This document shows positions 1 through 8,949 of a DNA stretch of 64,000 nt, in pieces (positions within the stretch are counted from its first letter, which is position 1; every line of letters begins with the position of its first letter). This DNA is from Jannaschia sp. M317 (GTDB lineage Bacteria; Pseudomonadota; Alphaproteobacteria; Rhodobacterales; Rhodobacteraceae). The notes below the pieces were generated by a model. The model worked only from the letters and a program-made list of their open reading frames with translations. It had not been told where the DNA came from and made no database searches. Position numbers and translations under genes: made by a program. Where the stretch lies: assembly GCF_025141175.1 (NCBI RefSeq), contig NZ_CP081155.1, forward strand, positions 716,001-780,000. Direction: 5' to 3'.

Positions 1-387
1 GGCGGGGTTGTCACGGCCGAGGGCGACGCGGTTCTGGACGCGGGCGGTGCGCCCGTCTTCGTGCCTCCGGGCACCGGGTCGATCCATGTCGGCCTCGATG
101 GCACCGTCTCGGCGGACGGACAGCCGGTGTCGCAGATCGGCATCGTCATGCCCGAAGCGCCCGACCGGATGGAGCGGGCCGCCGGCACCTTTTTCGATGC
201 GGGTGACGATTGGTTCGCGGTGGATCAACCGCGCGTCCTGCAAGGCTTCCTCGAGGGGTCGAACGTCAACCCGGTCGAAGAAATCGCGCGCATGGTGTCG
301 GTCCAGAACGCCTACGAACTCGGCCAGAGCTTTATGGAGAAGGAGGATGAACGCCTCCGCTCCGTCTTCAGATTGATGGAACAATAG
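1..387 (+). CDS. flgF: Flagellar proximal rod protein FlgF (C-terminal part)
   Basis: The reading frame is open from the first base, so the gene starts upstream of the window and about 128 C-terminal residues are visible. The end carries the rod/hook-family C-terminal pattern: a GSNVNPVEEIARMV segment followed by a helix around NAYELGQSFMEKEDERL. These rod proteins pair an N- and a C-terminal helix to build the axial structure in the periplasm. flgG follows after 10 bases with a strong AGGAGG ribosome-binding site. The position directly before flgG, within a rod operon, separates FlgF from FlgG or FlgE. Confidence 0.88.
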   Translation, partial: GGVVTAEGDAVLDAGGAPVFVPPGTGSIHVGLDGTVSADGQPVSQIGIVMPEAPDRMERAAGTFFDAGDDWFAVDQPRVLQGFLEGSNVNPVEEIARMVSVQNAYELGQSFMEKEDERLRSVFRLMEQ

Positions 388-397
388 GAGGTCCGCC

Positions 398-1183
398 ATG
401 CGCGCCCTGAGTATCGCCGCCACCGGAATGTCGGCCCAGCAGATGCGGGTGGAGGTCATCTCCAACAACCTCGCCAACATGAACACGACCGCCTACAACG
501 CCCGCCGCGCCGAATTCGCGGATCTGCACTATCAACAGGCCACCCGCGCCGGGTCCATCGCCGCCTCGACCGGGGCCGTGATCCCCACCGGGGTTCAACT
601 GGGCCTGGGCGTGCGTGCCGCCGCCGTGTCTATGGACGTCGCCCAAGGGACGCTGGCCCAGACCAATGGTGACCTGGACATCGCCATCGAAGGGCGCGGC
701 TATCTGGAGGTGACGCTGCCCTCGGGCAATTCCGCCTATACCCGCGACGGCGCGATGAAACGGACGGGCGACGGCCTTCTGGTTACGTCGGACGGGCACC
801 CCATCGTGCCCGATATCACCATCCCCGACGATGCCCGCTCCATCAGCATCAACCCCGATGGGGAGGTCTACGCCTATTTCATTGACCGGACCGAGCCGGA
901 GCAGCTGGGCCAGCTGACCCTCGTCGGGTTCTCCAATGAGAAGGGGTTGGAAGCGCTTGGATCGAACCTCTACGCCGAAACCAACGGGTCCGGCGCGCCG
1001 ATCGTCGGGTTCGCTGGCGAGGACGGGCTGGGCATGTTCCGCCAAGGCTATCTGGAGGACAGCTCCGTCGATGCCGTGCGCGAAATCACCGACCTGATCG
1101 AGGCGCAGCGGGGCTATGAGATGAACGCCAAGGTCATCACCGCCGCCGACCAGATGATGTCGGCCACAACGCAGATCCGCTGA
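398..1183 (+). CDS. flgG: Flagellar distal rod protein FlgG
   Basis: A 261-residue protein, the usual FlgG length. It has the N-terminal rod signature (NNLANMNTTAY, about residues 26-36) and the matching C-terminal helix (EAQRGYEMNAKVITAADQM). FlgG forms the distal rod that crosses the periplasm through the P and L rings; it is exported by the flagellar type III apparatus and has no Sec signal. The ATG is preceded by AGGAGG at good spacing. It lies between flgF and flgA in a rightward operon. Confidence 0.96.
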   Translation: MRALSIAATGMSAQQMRVEVISNNLANMNTTAYNARRAEFADLHYQQATRAGSIAASTGAVIPTGVQLGLGVRAAAVSMDVAQGTLAQTNGDLDIAIEGRGYLEVTLPSGNSAYTRDGAMKRTGDGLLVTSDGHPIVPDITIPDDARSISINPDGEVYAYFIDRTEPEQLGQLTLVGFSNEKGLEALGSNLYAETNGSGAPIVGFAGEDGLGMFRQGYLEDSSVDAVREITDLIEAQRGYEMNAKVITAADQMMSATTQIR

Positions 1184-1184
1184 G

Positions 1185-1595
1185 ATGATCCGCGCACTCT
1201 TCCTCATGCTATTGGCGACGCCGGTTTCGGCCCAATCGGTCATGGTCCTGCAACCCGTCCGCGCGGGTCAGATGTTGACCGCCGACGTGCTGGCCTTTGC
1301 AGATACGACCATTGCCGACGGCTTCGACGACCCACGAGACATGCTGGGAATGGAGGCGCGGGTGAACCTTTACCCCGGACGTCCGGTCCGTTTGCGCGAT
1401 GTGGGTTTGCCGACAGTGATCCGTCGCAACACCGTCGTGCCGCTGATTTTCCAGCGAGGCGGCCTGACCATCACGTTGGAAGGGCGCGCTCTGGGGCGTG
1501 CCGGCGACGGAGAGCCGGTGCGCGTCATGAACCTTAGCTCCCGGTCCACGGTGACCGGCATCGCGACCGCCTCTGGCGCGGTCGTGGTCAACTGA
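1185..1595 (+). CDS. flgA: Flagellar P-ring assembly chaperone FlgA (short form)
   Basis: A 136-residue protein with an N-terminal Sec signal peptide (cleavage probably after PVSAQ, about residue 17) and a SAF/FlgA-type domain: GRPVRLRDVG, then IRRNTVVPLIF and a final VTGIATASGAVVV strand. FlgA is a periplasmic chaperone for P-ring (FlgI) assembly. It is shorter than enterobacterial FlgA (roughly 220 residues), lacking the extra N-terminal region, as is common in alphaproteobacteria. The start codon lies one base after the flgG stop, indicating translational coupling. Confidence 0.87.
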   Translation: MIRALFLMLLATPVSAQSVMVLQPVRAGQMLTADVLAFADTTIADGFDDPRDMLGMEARVNLYPGRPVRLRDVGLPTVIRRNTVVPLIFQRGGLTITLEGRALGRAGDGEPVRVMNLSSRSTVTGIATASGAVVVN

Positions 1596-1611
1596 TCGAA
1601 TCGGAGAGAGC

Positions 1612-2346
1612 ATGCCCCTACGCACCGCCATTCTCGTGACCTTCTGTGGCCTGGCCGCGACCGGTTGTTCGCGCATCACCGAGGTCGGGAAGGCCCCCGA
1701 ACTGACACCCATCGCGCAGGGCACCGAACATGTGGCGATGGCCTTTCCCGCGCCGGTCCCCCTGTTGGTCGATCGGGATCCGGTCATGGAGGCTTCGCTG
1801 TGGACGGCGGGGCGGCAATCCCTGCTTGGCGACCGCAGGGCCCGCGACCGCGGTGACATCCTGACCGTCGTGATCGAAATCGACGAGAACGCCGAGATCC
1901 GAAACAGCACTAATCGCAGTCGCTCCGGGTCCGAAAGCCTGTCGATCCCCGATTTCTTTGGCCTGCCGCAAAGCCTGTCGGACGAGGTCCCTGCCGGGAC
2001 GTCGTTTGACAACGCGGTCTCCACCGACAGCTCCAGCGCGTCTTCGGGGCAAGGCGGCGTGCGGCGGCAGGAGAAACTGACGCTCAGGATTGCCGCCACG
2101 GTGACGAATGTGCTGCCGACCGGGGTCCTGGAAATCCAGGGCCGACAGGAAGTGCGTGTCAATTTCGAACTGCGTGAAATGCTGGTGACTGGTTACGTAC
2201 GCCCAGAGGATGTGTCGCGCCAGAATGAGATTACTTACGACAAGATCGCGTCGGCGCGCATCTCCTACGGCGGGCGTGGCCAGATCACGGATGTGCAGCA
2301 ACCGCGATATGGCCAGCAGATCGCCGACATCCTGTTGCCGTTCTGA
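1612..2346 (+). CDS. flgH: Flagellar L-ring lipoprotein FlgH
   Basis: A 244-residue protein with a lipoprotein signal: a hydrophobic N terminus and the lipobox LAATGC, with the lipidated Cys at about residue 19. The conserved L-ring block follows (SLWTAGRQSLLGDRRARDRGDILTV begins near residue 61, ending in a RGDILTV strand). FlgH builds the outer-membrane L ring around the rod. A GGAGAG ribosome-binding site precedes the ATG. Its stop overlaps the start of the next gene, so the two are co-translated. Confidence 0.95.
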   Translation: MPLRTAILVTFCGLAATGCSRITEVGKAPELTPIAQGTEHVAMAFPAPVPLLVDRDPVMEASLWTAGRQSLLGDRRARDRGDILTVVIEIDENAEIRNSTNRSRSGSESLSIPDFFGLPQSLSDEVPAGTSFDNAVSTDSSSASSGQGGVRRQEKLTLRIAATVTNVLPTGVLEIQGRQEVRVNFELREMLVTGYVRPEDVSRQNEITYDKIASARISYGGRGQITDVQQPRYGQQIADILLPF

Positions 2347-2813
2347 TGGGTAAGATTATCGCATTTCTCGTCGTCCTGGTGGCGGCATTGGGTGGGGCCG
2401 GCGCGGGTTTTCTGCTGCAACCGCCACCCTCGGAGGAGGAGCTGGCCGCAGCGGCCGCCGCAGAAGTGGCCGCGCCGCCCGATCTTTCGGCCCCGGAAAT
2501 CGTATCGATGCGCGACCTGTTCGTGGTGCCTGTCTTGCGCGATGGGCGGGTCTGGTCGCATGTCGTCCTGACGCTCGGCGTCGAAAGTCACACTGTCTCT
2601 CGCGACGAGGTTCTCGCCCGAGAGCCGCTGCTGCGCGATGGTTTGAACGAGACGCTGTTTCTGCATGCGTCGCTGGGCGGCTTCGATGGTGACTTCACTG
2701 CGGCTGCGTCGATGAACCGTCTGCGCGCCCGTCTGGATGGTGTGGTCACCAAACGGCTGGACGATCCCGCGGCCCGGGTTCTCATCATTTCGATGGCGCG
2801 CCAGAACGGCTGA
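2346..2813 (+). CDS. FliL-like flagellar basal-body-associated protein (second copy)
   Basis: A 155-residue protein with one N-terminal membrane helix (about residues 4-24), an Ala/Glu/Pro linker and a periplasmic domain. The domain resembles FliL: a strand around VRMRDLFVVPVL-like sequence, then a helical segment and a final strand VLIISMARQ. FliL proteins surround stator units and stabilise the motor. The gene is the last of the rod operon and is distinct from the better-supported fliL at 10.8-11.3 kb. Assignment rests on topology, length and context, so it is less certain than the neighbours. Its stop codon and that of the convergent gene sit on the 10-bp palindrome at 2811-2820. Confidence 0.6.
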   Translation: MGKIIAFLVVLVAALGGAGAGFLLQPPPSEEELAAAAAAEVAAPPDLSAPEIVSMRDLFVVPVLRDGRVWSHVVLTLGVESHTVSRDEVLAREPLLRDGLNETLFLHASLGGFDGDFTAAASMNRLRARLDGVVTKRLDDPAARVLIISMARQNG

Positions 2814-2817
2814 TCGA

Positions 2818-3144
2818 TCAGCGCGTCTTTTTCCGAAGCGTGTCGATGACCTGTTCGCGCGCCCGATCCCGTGCGTGGCGTTCGCGGTAGGGCTGTGCCT
2901 CGGCCTGGGCGCGGGCCAGCACGATGCCGAGCCGGGTCAGCTGCTCTTTCTTCCAGATTTCGTGCCGGTCCCGGGCGATCAGATCCGCAACGTCGGTCGT
3001 GGCCTCGGGGCCCGGCTCGCGCAGGGCTGCGTCTCGGCGCTGCAATTCTGTGACGATGGCTTGCCGGGTGGCCAACGCCTGCGCGGAGCGCAACGCGCGC
3101 AGCTCCGCCAGCTTGCGCAACTCTGCCAGGCGGGCCCGCTTCAT
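2818..3144 (-). CDS. FliJ-like small charged coiled-coil protein
   Basis: A 108-residue, strongly charged, almost entirely helical protein (MKRARLAELRKLAELRALR at the N terminus, REQVIDTLRKKTR at the end) with no membrane segment. Its start overlaps the flhB stop (ATGA at 3141-3144); a longer upstream frame exists but has no support. FliJ-type proteins are cytoplasmic coiled coils that escort export chaperones to FlhA. Last-gene position after flhB fits such a role, but helical proteins of this size are hard to place by eye, so the name is an inference. Confidence 0.5.
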   Translation of the reverse strand: MKRARLAELRKLAELRALRSAQALATRQAIVTELQRRDAALREPGPEATTDVADLIARDRHEIWKKEQLTRLGIVLARAQAEAQPYRERHARDRAREQVIDTLRKKTR

Positions 3145-4217
3145 GCACCGCCTGCCTTCTTGCGCATTTCCTGCGCAAAGCGAATGGCTGCCGCGACGGC
3201 GGCAAAATGCTCCCGATCGATGGCCTCGCCGATGTCCAGGCTGGCATGGAGCGCGCGCGCCGTGGGAGGGTCGCTGAAAATCGGGATGTCGTGTTCCTCG
3301 GCAATCGCGCGGATACGGGCGGCAACCTGATCGACGCCCTTGGCCACGCATAGCGGCGGCGTCGGGTCCAGGGGCGACCATTTCAGCGCAACGGCGTAAT
3401 GCGTCGGATTCACCAGGATGACCGCGGCATCAGGCACGTCCTTGAGCATCGTATTCGTTGCGATTTCCTGGGCGCGTTGGCGCCGCTTGGCCTTCAGGTG
3501 CGGATCACCCTCGGATTGTTTGGTTTCGTCCAGAACCTCTTGGCGTGTCATGCGATTCTTGGCCAGATGACTGTGCCGTTGCCAGAAATAGTCCACCGCC
3601 GCGATGCTGCTTGCGACCAGGACGACCGCGATCAGAAAGCTCGACAATTCCTGCGGCAGCATGGCCGCGACCTTGCGTGGGTCCAACGCCGCGGAGGCGA
3701 TGACGCGGTCGAGGTTGGCCCAAAGGACATAGACCAGAAGCCCCATATAGGCGGCCATCTTGGTGGCGGATTTGGCGAATTCGAACAGGCCGGTCGGGCC
3801 GAACTTGTTGCGGGCGTTTGCGAGTATGGAGATCCGCGACAGCTTTGGCACCAGTTTCGACGGGGCCACGACAAAAGCCTGCTGTGCCACAATGGCCGCC
3901 AGCACCAACCCGGCGGCGGGAGCCACGGCCAGCAGGGTAATCCAGAGCATGCGCTGCAAGACATCGGCCGCGCGGCCGGGCCCACCCTCTACCAAGGGGC
4001 GCGAAAGCCGCTCTGCGTCCTGGAGCATTGAACCGCCCATGTCGATCAGCCCGGCCCCGATGCGCGGTGCCACCAAGGCAAGGCAGAGCAGCGCGCCGAG
4101 ATACGCCGCCGCGACCATCACGTCCTGTGATTTGACGATCTCGCCCTTGCGCCGTGCTTCCTGCAGCTTCTGCTCTGTCGCTTCATGACTGCGTTCTGCG
4201 CCGTCTTCCTGGCTCAT
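3141..4217 (-). CDS. flhB: Flagellar export gate / substrate-switch protein FlhB
   Basis: A 358-residue protein of typical FlhB length. It has an N-terminal charged segment, about four membrane helices (roughly residues 35-210) and a cytoplasmic domain with the autocleavage motif NPTH at residues 270-273, followed by YAVALKW and VAKGVDQVAARIR. Cleavage between Asn and Pro switches export from rod/hook to filament substrates. It overlaps fliR upstream (ATGA) and the fliJ-like gene downstream, so the leftward export-gate genes form one operon. Confidence 0.96.
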   Translation of the reverse strand: MSQEDGAERSHEATEQKLQEARRKGEIVKSQDVMVAAAYLGALLCLALVAPRIGAGLIDMGGSMLQDAERLSRPLVEGGPGRAADVLQRMLWITLLAVAPAAGLVLAAIVAQQAFVVAPSKLVPKLSRISILANARNKFGPTGLFEFAKSATKMAAYMGLLVYVLWANLDRVIASAALDPRKVAAMLPQELSSFLIAVVLVASSIAAVDYFWQRHSHLAKNRMTRQEVLDETKQSEGDPHLKAKRRQRAQEIATNTMLKDVPDAAVILVNPTHYAVALKWSPLDPTPPLCVAKGVDQVAARIRAIAEEHDIPIFSDPPTARALHASLDIGEAIDREHFAAVAAAIRFAQEMRKKAGGA

Positions 4218-4969
4218 GGCAGGCCCCCGGTCAGGGGATCGCCCAGCAAGGCGATCATCGCGCCTTTCCAGACGACCAGAATGATCGGCGCAGCCAGCAT
4301 AAGCACGATGCCCGCCGCGCCGGTGATGGCAGGGGCCCCGACCAGCGCCACCATCAGCTGCGGCATGGCGCGGTTGATGACGCCCATCGCGGCGTTGTAT
4401 AGCAGCGCCGCCAAGGCAAACGGGGCCGCAAGCGCAAAGGCCAACGCAAAGGCCTGGGCGATCCGTGCAACGCCCCAGGTGACGACATCCGCCCCCGGCA
4501 TCACCGCCCCGATTGGCAGCACATCATAGCTTTGGATCAGCATTTCAACCAGATAGAGCGGCAGCCCGGCGGCCATCAACAGGGCCAGTCCGGCAAGGTT
4601 CAGCAAGTTGCCGATGGCAGACGACGGTTCTGTCGACCCGAAAAGTTGCGACAGCGACGTCAACTGTGCGGCCATCATGCCTGCCATCAACAAGGCCTGG
4701 GCCAGGAACCGCAGCGCCGCGCCAAAGGCCGTTCCAATCAGCGTTTCCGTCACGATCAGGGGCAGTGTCACCTCGGACGGGAGGGGGACGGCGGGGGTCA
4801 CCGCGACAGCCAGCGAAAAGGCCCCCACAAGCCGAACCCGTGCCGGAATCAACCTGTCACCAAAGCCCGGCACCAACAGGACCATGGCCCCGACCCGCAG
4901 AAACACGGCAAAGAACCCCGACAGGATCGGGCCCGACGCCGCGTGCAGGGCCAGCAATCCTTCGGTCAC
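4214..4969 (-). CDS. fliR: Flagellar export gate protein FliR
   Basis: A 251-residue, highly hydrophobic protein with about six membrane helices and the family pattern near the start (FAVFLRVGAMVLLVPGFGDR, about residues 20-39). FliR joins FliP and FliQ in the core export pore. It overlaps flhA upstream and flhB downstream by 4 bases each. fliQ, often beside fliR, is not in the window. In CtrA-type clusters of this family fliQ often sits upstream of flgF, so it may lie just outside. Confidence 0.94.
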   Translation of the reverse strand: MTEGLLALHAASGPILSGFFAVFLRVGAMVLLVPGFGDRLIPARVRLVGAFSLAVAVTPAVPLPSEVTLPLIVTETLIGTAFGAALRFLAQALLMAGMMAAQLTSLSQLFGSTEPSSAIGNLLNLAGLALLMAAGLPLYLVEMLIQSYDVLPIGAVMPGADVVTWGVARIAQAFALAFALAAPFALAALLYNAAMGVINRAMPQLMVALVGAPAITGAAGIVLMLAAPIILVVWKGAMIALLGDPLTGGLP

Positions 4970-7023
4970 GCGGCGATCGACCCGACGATGGAGGGCACCG
5001 CGGCGGACCCGATTTCCTCGTAGGAAATCACCGCGTTGGGCAGGCCGCGTGCCGACAGGACGGTGTGCACGAAGCGCCGCCTACGGGCCGAGGTGACGAT
5101 CGCGGGATGCGTGCCCTGCTGTGCGGCTTGTCCGATGCCCTCGGCCAGGCCGTTGGCAAGTCGTTGGAACACGTCGGGCGGCAATGCGACATCGGTGCCG
5201 CCGTTCTGTCCGTCAAGCTGATAGCGCGCAAAGGTCTCCTCCCAGTCGGGGGCGAGTTGCAGCAGCGGCACGGTCCCGTCGGGACGTTTGAGGGTCGCGG
5301 TGATCTGGTCGGCCAGCCGCTGACGCACGTGTTCGGCCAGGTCTTGCGTCGACAACCCCTGTTCGCGCCGCTCGGAAACAGCCTCCAGGATGACAGGCAG
5401 ATTGCGCACGGAGATCCTCTCCGACAGGAGGTGGCGGAGGACGGAGAGCAACACTTCGGGCGTGACCTTGGATGGCACGAGGTCGTCCAGAAGGCGGCGA
5501 TTGGCAACTGACTTCTCGGGGGAGGACACCTTGGCGAAGGCATCCAGCAACCGTTGCAGCCCCTTGAGCCCCAGCAGCCGCGGGAAATTCTGTTTGATCA
5601 CTTCCAGCAGATGCGTTGCTAGGACCTCGGTCGGGGTGACGGTCGTATGGCCGATCATTGCATCGGCCTGCGCGGCAGGCACCCACCGCGCGGGCGCGCC
5701 ATAGACCGGCTCCTTCACGTCCCGACCGGGCAACGTCTCGGGGGCACCTGCGCCGGTCAGTACGAGCAGATGGTCATGCTCCAACTCGGCGCGGGCCAGT
5801 TCGACGCCCTGAATGCGGATCACATATGTCTTGGCGGGCAGGCCCGCGTCGTCGGTCATACGGATCTCCGGCAGGATGATCCCGAAGGATTCGGCGATGT
5901 GGTTGCGCAATCCGCCGATCCGACGCTCCAACCCGTTGGCCGGATCGAGGGCCAGGTCCACGAGGTCCAGCGCGAATTCCACCCGGATGTCGTCCAAGTC
6001 CAGGACGTCGCCGATCTCCCTCTCTGGTGGGGCGGCGGCCTCCTCCGTGTCTGGGGTTGCGACCGGTCGCAGGGTGCGGGCCCGTATGGCTGCGAAGCCG
6101 CCCAACAGGATCGCGCCCAGCACGAACGGCAGGAACGGCAGGCCCGGCACGAACGCAAAGATCGCCATGATCAGCGCCACGGTCGCCAAGGCCGCCGGGT
6201 GCTTGCCGACCTGTGCCACGATGGCCGCGTCGATGGCGCCCGTGCCGCCGCCCTTGGCCAAAAGCAGGCCAGATGCGACCGAAATGATAACCGCCGGGAT
6301 CTGCGACACCAGCCCGTCGCCGACGGTCAGGATGGCATAGGTTTCGATTGCGGTGGAAATCGGCATGCCGTGCACCAACATGCCCGCCGTCAACCCCACC
6401 ACCAGGTTCAGCAGCGTGATCAGCAGCCCCGCGATGGCATCGCCCTTTACGAATTTCGAGGCCCCGTCCAGAGATCCGAAGAACGTCGTTTCAGACAGTT
6501 CCAGTTCGCGCCGGCGCTTGGCCTCTTCGTGGTCGATGGCCCCGGCTGACACATCGCTGTCAATGGCCAGCTGTTTGCCGGGCATGCCATCCAACGCAAA
6601 GCGCGCACCCACCTCGGCCATGCGCGTGGCCCCTTTGGTGATGACCACGAAGTTGACGATCAGCAACACGCCGAAGACCACCAAGCCCAACGCAATCGAC
6701 CCGCCCATGACGAAGTTCGCGAATCCCTCGATCACATAGCCCGCGGCGTCAGTACCGGTGTGCCCCTCGCCGATGATCAGCTTGGTGGAGGAAACGTTCA
6801 GCGACAGCCGGAGCATGAGCGAGGCCAACAGGATCGTCGGAAAGGCCGAGAAATCCAGCGGGCGTTCGATGAACAGAGTTGTCGTGAAGATCAGGATCGC
6901 AATTGCGAACGACGCCGAAAGGCCCAGGTCCAGCACCCAGGACGGCATCGGCAGGATCATCATCAGGATCACCGCCATCAGCGCCAGGGCCAATAGGACG
7001 GTCGGCTGAAAGAACGATTTCAT
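4966..7023 (-). CDS. flhA: Flagellar export apparatus protein FlhA
   Basis: About 685 residues: an N-terminal membrane half with eight or so helices, the conserved FHIPEP region (LTVGDGLVSQIPAVIISVASG, with a charged cytoplasmic loop near GAIDHEEAKRRRELE), and a large C-terminal cytosolic domain that docks chaperone-substrate complexes. A GTG nine bases upstream is possible, but GAGG at correct spacing favours the ATG beginning MKSFFQPTV. It heads the flhA-fliR-flhB-fliJ-like operon. A near-consensus CtrA box lies 54-68 bases upstream of the start. Confidence 0.97.
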   Translation of the reverse strand: MKSFFQPTVLLALALMAVILMMILPMPSWVLDLGLSASFAIAILIFTTTLFIERPLDFSAFPTILLASLMLRLSLNVSSTKLIIGEGHTGTDAAGYVIEGFANFVMGGSIALGLVVFGVLLIVNFVVITKGATRMAEVGARFALDGMPGKQLAIDSDVSAGAIDHEEAKRRRELELSETTFFGSLDGASKFVKGDAIAGLLITLLNLVVGLTAGMLVHGMPISTAIETYAILTVGDGLVSQIPAVIISVASGLLLAKGGGTGAIDAAIVAQVGKHPAALATVALIMAIFAFVPGLPFLPFVLGAILLGGFAAIRARTLRPVATPDTEEAAAPPEREIGDVLDLDDIRVEFALDLVDLALDPANGLERRIGGLRNHIAESFGIILPEIRMTDDAGLPAKTYVIRIQGVELARAELEHDHLLVLTGAGAPETLPGRDVKEPVYGAPARWVPAAQADAMIGHTTVTPTEVLATHLLEVIKQNFPRLLGLKGLQRLLDAFAKVSSPEKSVANRRLLDDLVPSKVTPEVLLSVLRHLLSERISVRNLPVILEAVSERREQGLSTQDLAEHVRQRLADQITATLKRPDGTVPLLQLAPDWEETFARYQLDGQNGGTDVALPPDVFQRLANGLAEGIGQAAQQGTHPAIVTSARRRRFVHTVLSARGLPNAVISYEEIGSAAVPSIVGSIAA

Positions 7024-7076
7024 CGTTGGCACCTCGTCGGGGGCTTCTGCCCAGGTGCAGGTCTAGGAGATCGGGG

Positions 7077-7091
7077 TTAACGCAGGGTTAC
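7077..7091 (-). promoter_or_regulatory. CtrA-like box upstream of flhA
   Basis: TTAA-N7-TTAC on the plus strand: one mismatch from the CtrA consensus TTAA-N7-TTAA. It lies in the 75-base gap between the large periplasmic gene and flhA, so flhA may have its own CtrA-controlled promoter rather than depending only on the fliL-motA transcript. CtrA control of flagellar genes is established in alphaproteobacteria; binding here is inferred. Confidence 0.5.
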
Positions 7092-7098
7092 GTGCCTA

Positions 7099-8949
7099 TC
7101 AGGACGCGTCATCTTCTGCGGCAAGAAGATCCTGGACTGTGGCAGACAGATTGCGCGCGCGATCAGCCGCAGCACGCGCGCGGTCGAAGTCATCGGTCGG
7201 TGCGGGTGCCAGATTGCGGGCCTGGACCGTTGCGGCCAACCGACGTCTTGGGTCCTCTGCCTTGCGAGTGTCGTCCGACAGCACGGCCGCGAAATCCCTT
7301 TGAAGCCAGGCGCGATCCCCGTCGGTGATGCCCGGCGGTCCCGGTTCGGCAACCAGGGCGGGTTGCCGCCAAAGCGCCCTTTGGTCCACTGGTCCCTCGC
7401 CGGTTCGCACGGCGCTGAAGTCCCGAGCCAGCGCGGTAAGCCCGTAGCCTTCCATCAGGTTGGCGACACGGGTCACTTCGACGGCGTCGCTGGGCAGATG
7501 CGGGCGCAGCCTCAGGCCAAGCTCGATGACCTGCTCGGGCGGGAGATGGGTCAAGGCAACCTCCATGACCTGCGCCGCAAGGGGGGGGTGTTCGCCCACC
7601 AGACGGGCCGCCTCGGGCAGATATCCCGCACGCACCAACCGGTCCGTCAAAAGGGTATCATATTCGCCGCGCAAAGGACCGGCCGGGATCGATTGTCGCA
7701 GGGCGAGCGCATTCTGAAGCGCCAGGCCAACCGATTCTGGCGCGGCGCTATTGTCGCGAAGCAGATCCATCGCCGCGCGCACCGCGCCCGTTCCTGTGCC
7801 TGCGGCCTGCACCTCGGTCGAGGGGGTACGATAGGCTGGCTCCGTTTGCGGCAATTGTGCCAGGCGCAGCAGGATGTCTTCGTGACCCAACCGGGCCAGG
7901 CTGTCGCGGAGCCGGGGCTGAACGTCCGCGCGCCGATCATCGGTCATGCGATCGACCAGGCGGATCAGGGCGTCTTCGTCGACACTGTCCCAGGAGGCGT
8001 CGAACACGCCGCTGATAAGCAGAAGCGTAGCCGTCGCCGGACCGCATCCGGCCTCTGCGGCGATCCCCTCGGACGCGAGGTTCGGATCGCTGTCGAGCGC
8101 CCGTCCGATAAGGCGCAGTTCCTCGGCGTCCGTCGAGGCGCGCGTCAACACGGCTATCGCCTCGGCCCCCCAGCCCGCGGCGAGGTACGTTTCCGCCAGG
8201 GCGCGCAGGTTCTGGTCCGACAATCGATCGCTGCCGTCGATTATGGCCGCGCGCCTGTCGGGCAGAGAGGCCACTGCCGCAACCGGGTCCTCCAGCAGGA
8301 GGCGCGCGGCCAGGGTTTCCAGGGTGCAGGCGGGCGCGCGCGTGACAGATGACCCCTCTGCCCCGGCCGGGCTGCGAACGAAGCCGCTGCGGGCATGTTC
8401 GCGAATGACAACCTGCGGTGCGGTTTCCGTCGCCGGAGGCGGGGCATTCGTTCCGAGGGGGGGCTGACCCTCCCGGATCGGCAGACGCGGCGTGAGCCGC
8501 AGGCCGGTCGACAGCGTGTCGACCGGGGCGAGGCGCAGCGGCAGTTGCGCAACCTCGCGTGTCGGTTCCGGAACGGGCGAACCGGCTCCGGGGACCGGGT
8601 CCAGGATGTCGATCACGATGTGATTGCTGGGAATCTGACGCACGCTGATTTCGCAATCGCAAGCCAGCGTCAGCGCCAGCCCGTCTGACCCAGAGGTCAG
8701 CGCCTGGATTCGATTGCGAGGGATCCGGGCAAAGACATCGCCCAGATCCAGGCGCAGCGTGGGATCGTCGAACCGGATTATGGCCGCACGCGGAGTGTCG
8801 CGTGTGACGTCCCAGCTCAGGCCGGCACGGGCTGGAAAGACCAGCCGCGCAAAGCGATCGTGATCCCCCGATCGCACCGGCACGCCCTGCGCCCAGCTGG
8901 CGGTTGCCCCGAACACCAGCCACAGAAGGAGGAGAGTGAGACGCGCCAT
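7099..8949 (-). CDS. Large unnamed periplasmic protein of the motor operon (AMIN-like N terminus, helical remainder)
   Basis: A 616-residue protein with a clear Sec signal peptide (cleavage after ASWAQ, about residue 21). Roughly residues 28-115 look like a beta-rich AMIN-type domain (FARLVFPARAG, RAAIIRFDD, IPSNHIVIDIL). A Pro-rich linker follows, then about 400 residues of helical, repeat-like sequence that could form a TPR-type solenoid. Its start overlaps the motA stop by one base (TGATG), tying its expression to the stator gene. A stator-assembly role like that of rhizobial MotC, or cell-wall anchoring of the motor, is inferred from position only; I do not recognise a named family. Confidence 0.75.
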   Translation of the reverse strand: MARLTLLLLWLVFGATASWAQGVPVRSGDHDRFARLVFPARAGLSWDVTRDTPRAAIIRFDDPTLRLDLGDVFARIPRNRIQALTSGSDGLALTLACDCEISVRQIPSNHIVIDILDPVPGAGSPVPEPTREVAQLPLRLAPVDTLSTGLRLTPRLPIREGQPPLGTNAPPPATETAPQVVIREHARSGFVRSPAGAEGSSVTRAPACTLETLAARLLLEDPVAAVASLPDRRAAIIDGSDRLSDQNLRALAETYLAAGWGAEAIAVLTRASTDAEELRLIGRALDSDPNLASEGIAAEAGCGPATATLLLISGVFDASWDSVDEDALIRLVDRMTDDRRADVQPRLRDSLARLGHEDILLRLAQLPQTEPAYRTPSTEVQAAGTGTGAVRAAMDLLRDNSAAPESVGLALQNALALRQSIPAGPLRGEYDTLLTDRLVRAGYLPEAARLVGEHPPLAAQVMEVALTHLPPEQVIELGLRLRPHLPSDAVEVTRVANLMEGYGLTALARDFSAVRTGEGPVDQRALWRQPALVAEPGPPGITDGDRAWLQRDFAAVLSDDTRKAEDPRRRLAATVQARNLAPAPTDDFDRARAAADRARNLSATVQDLLAAEDDAS

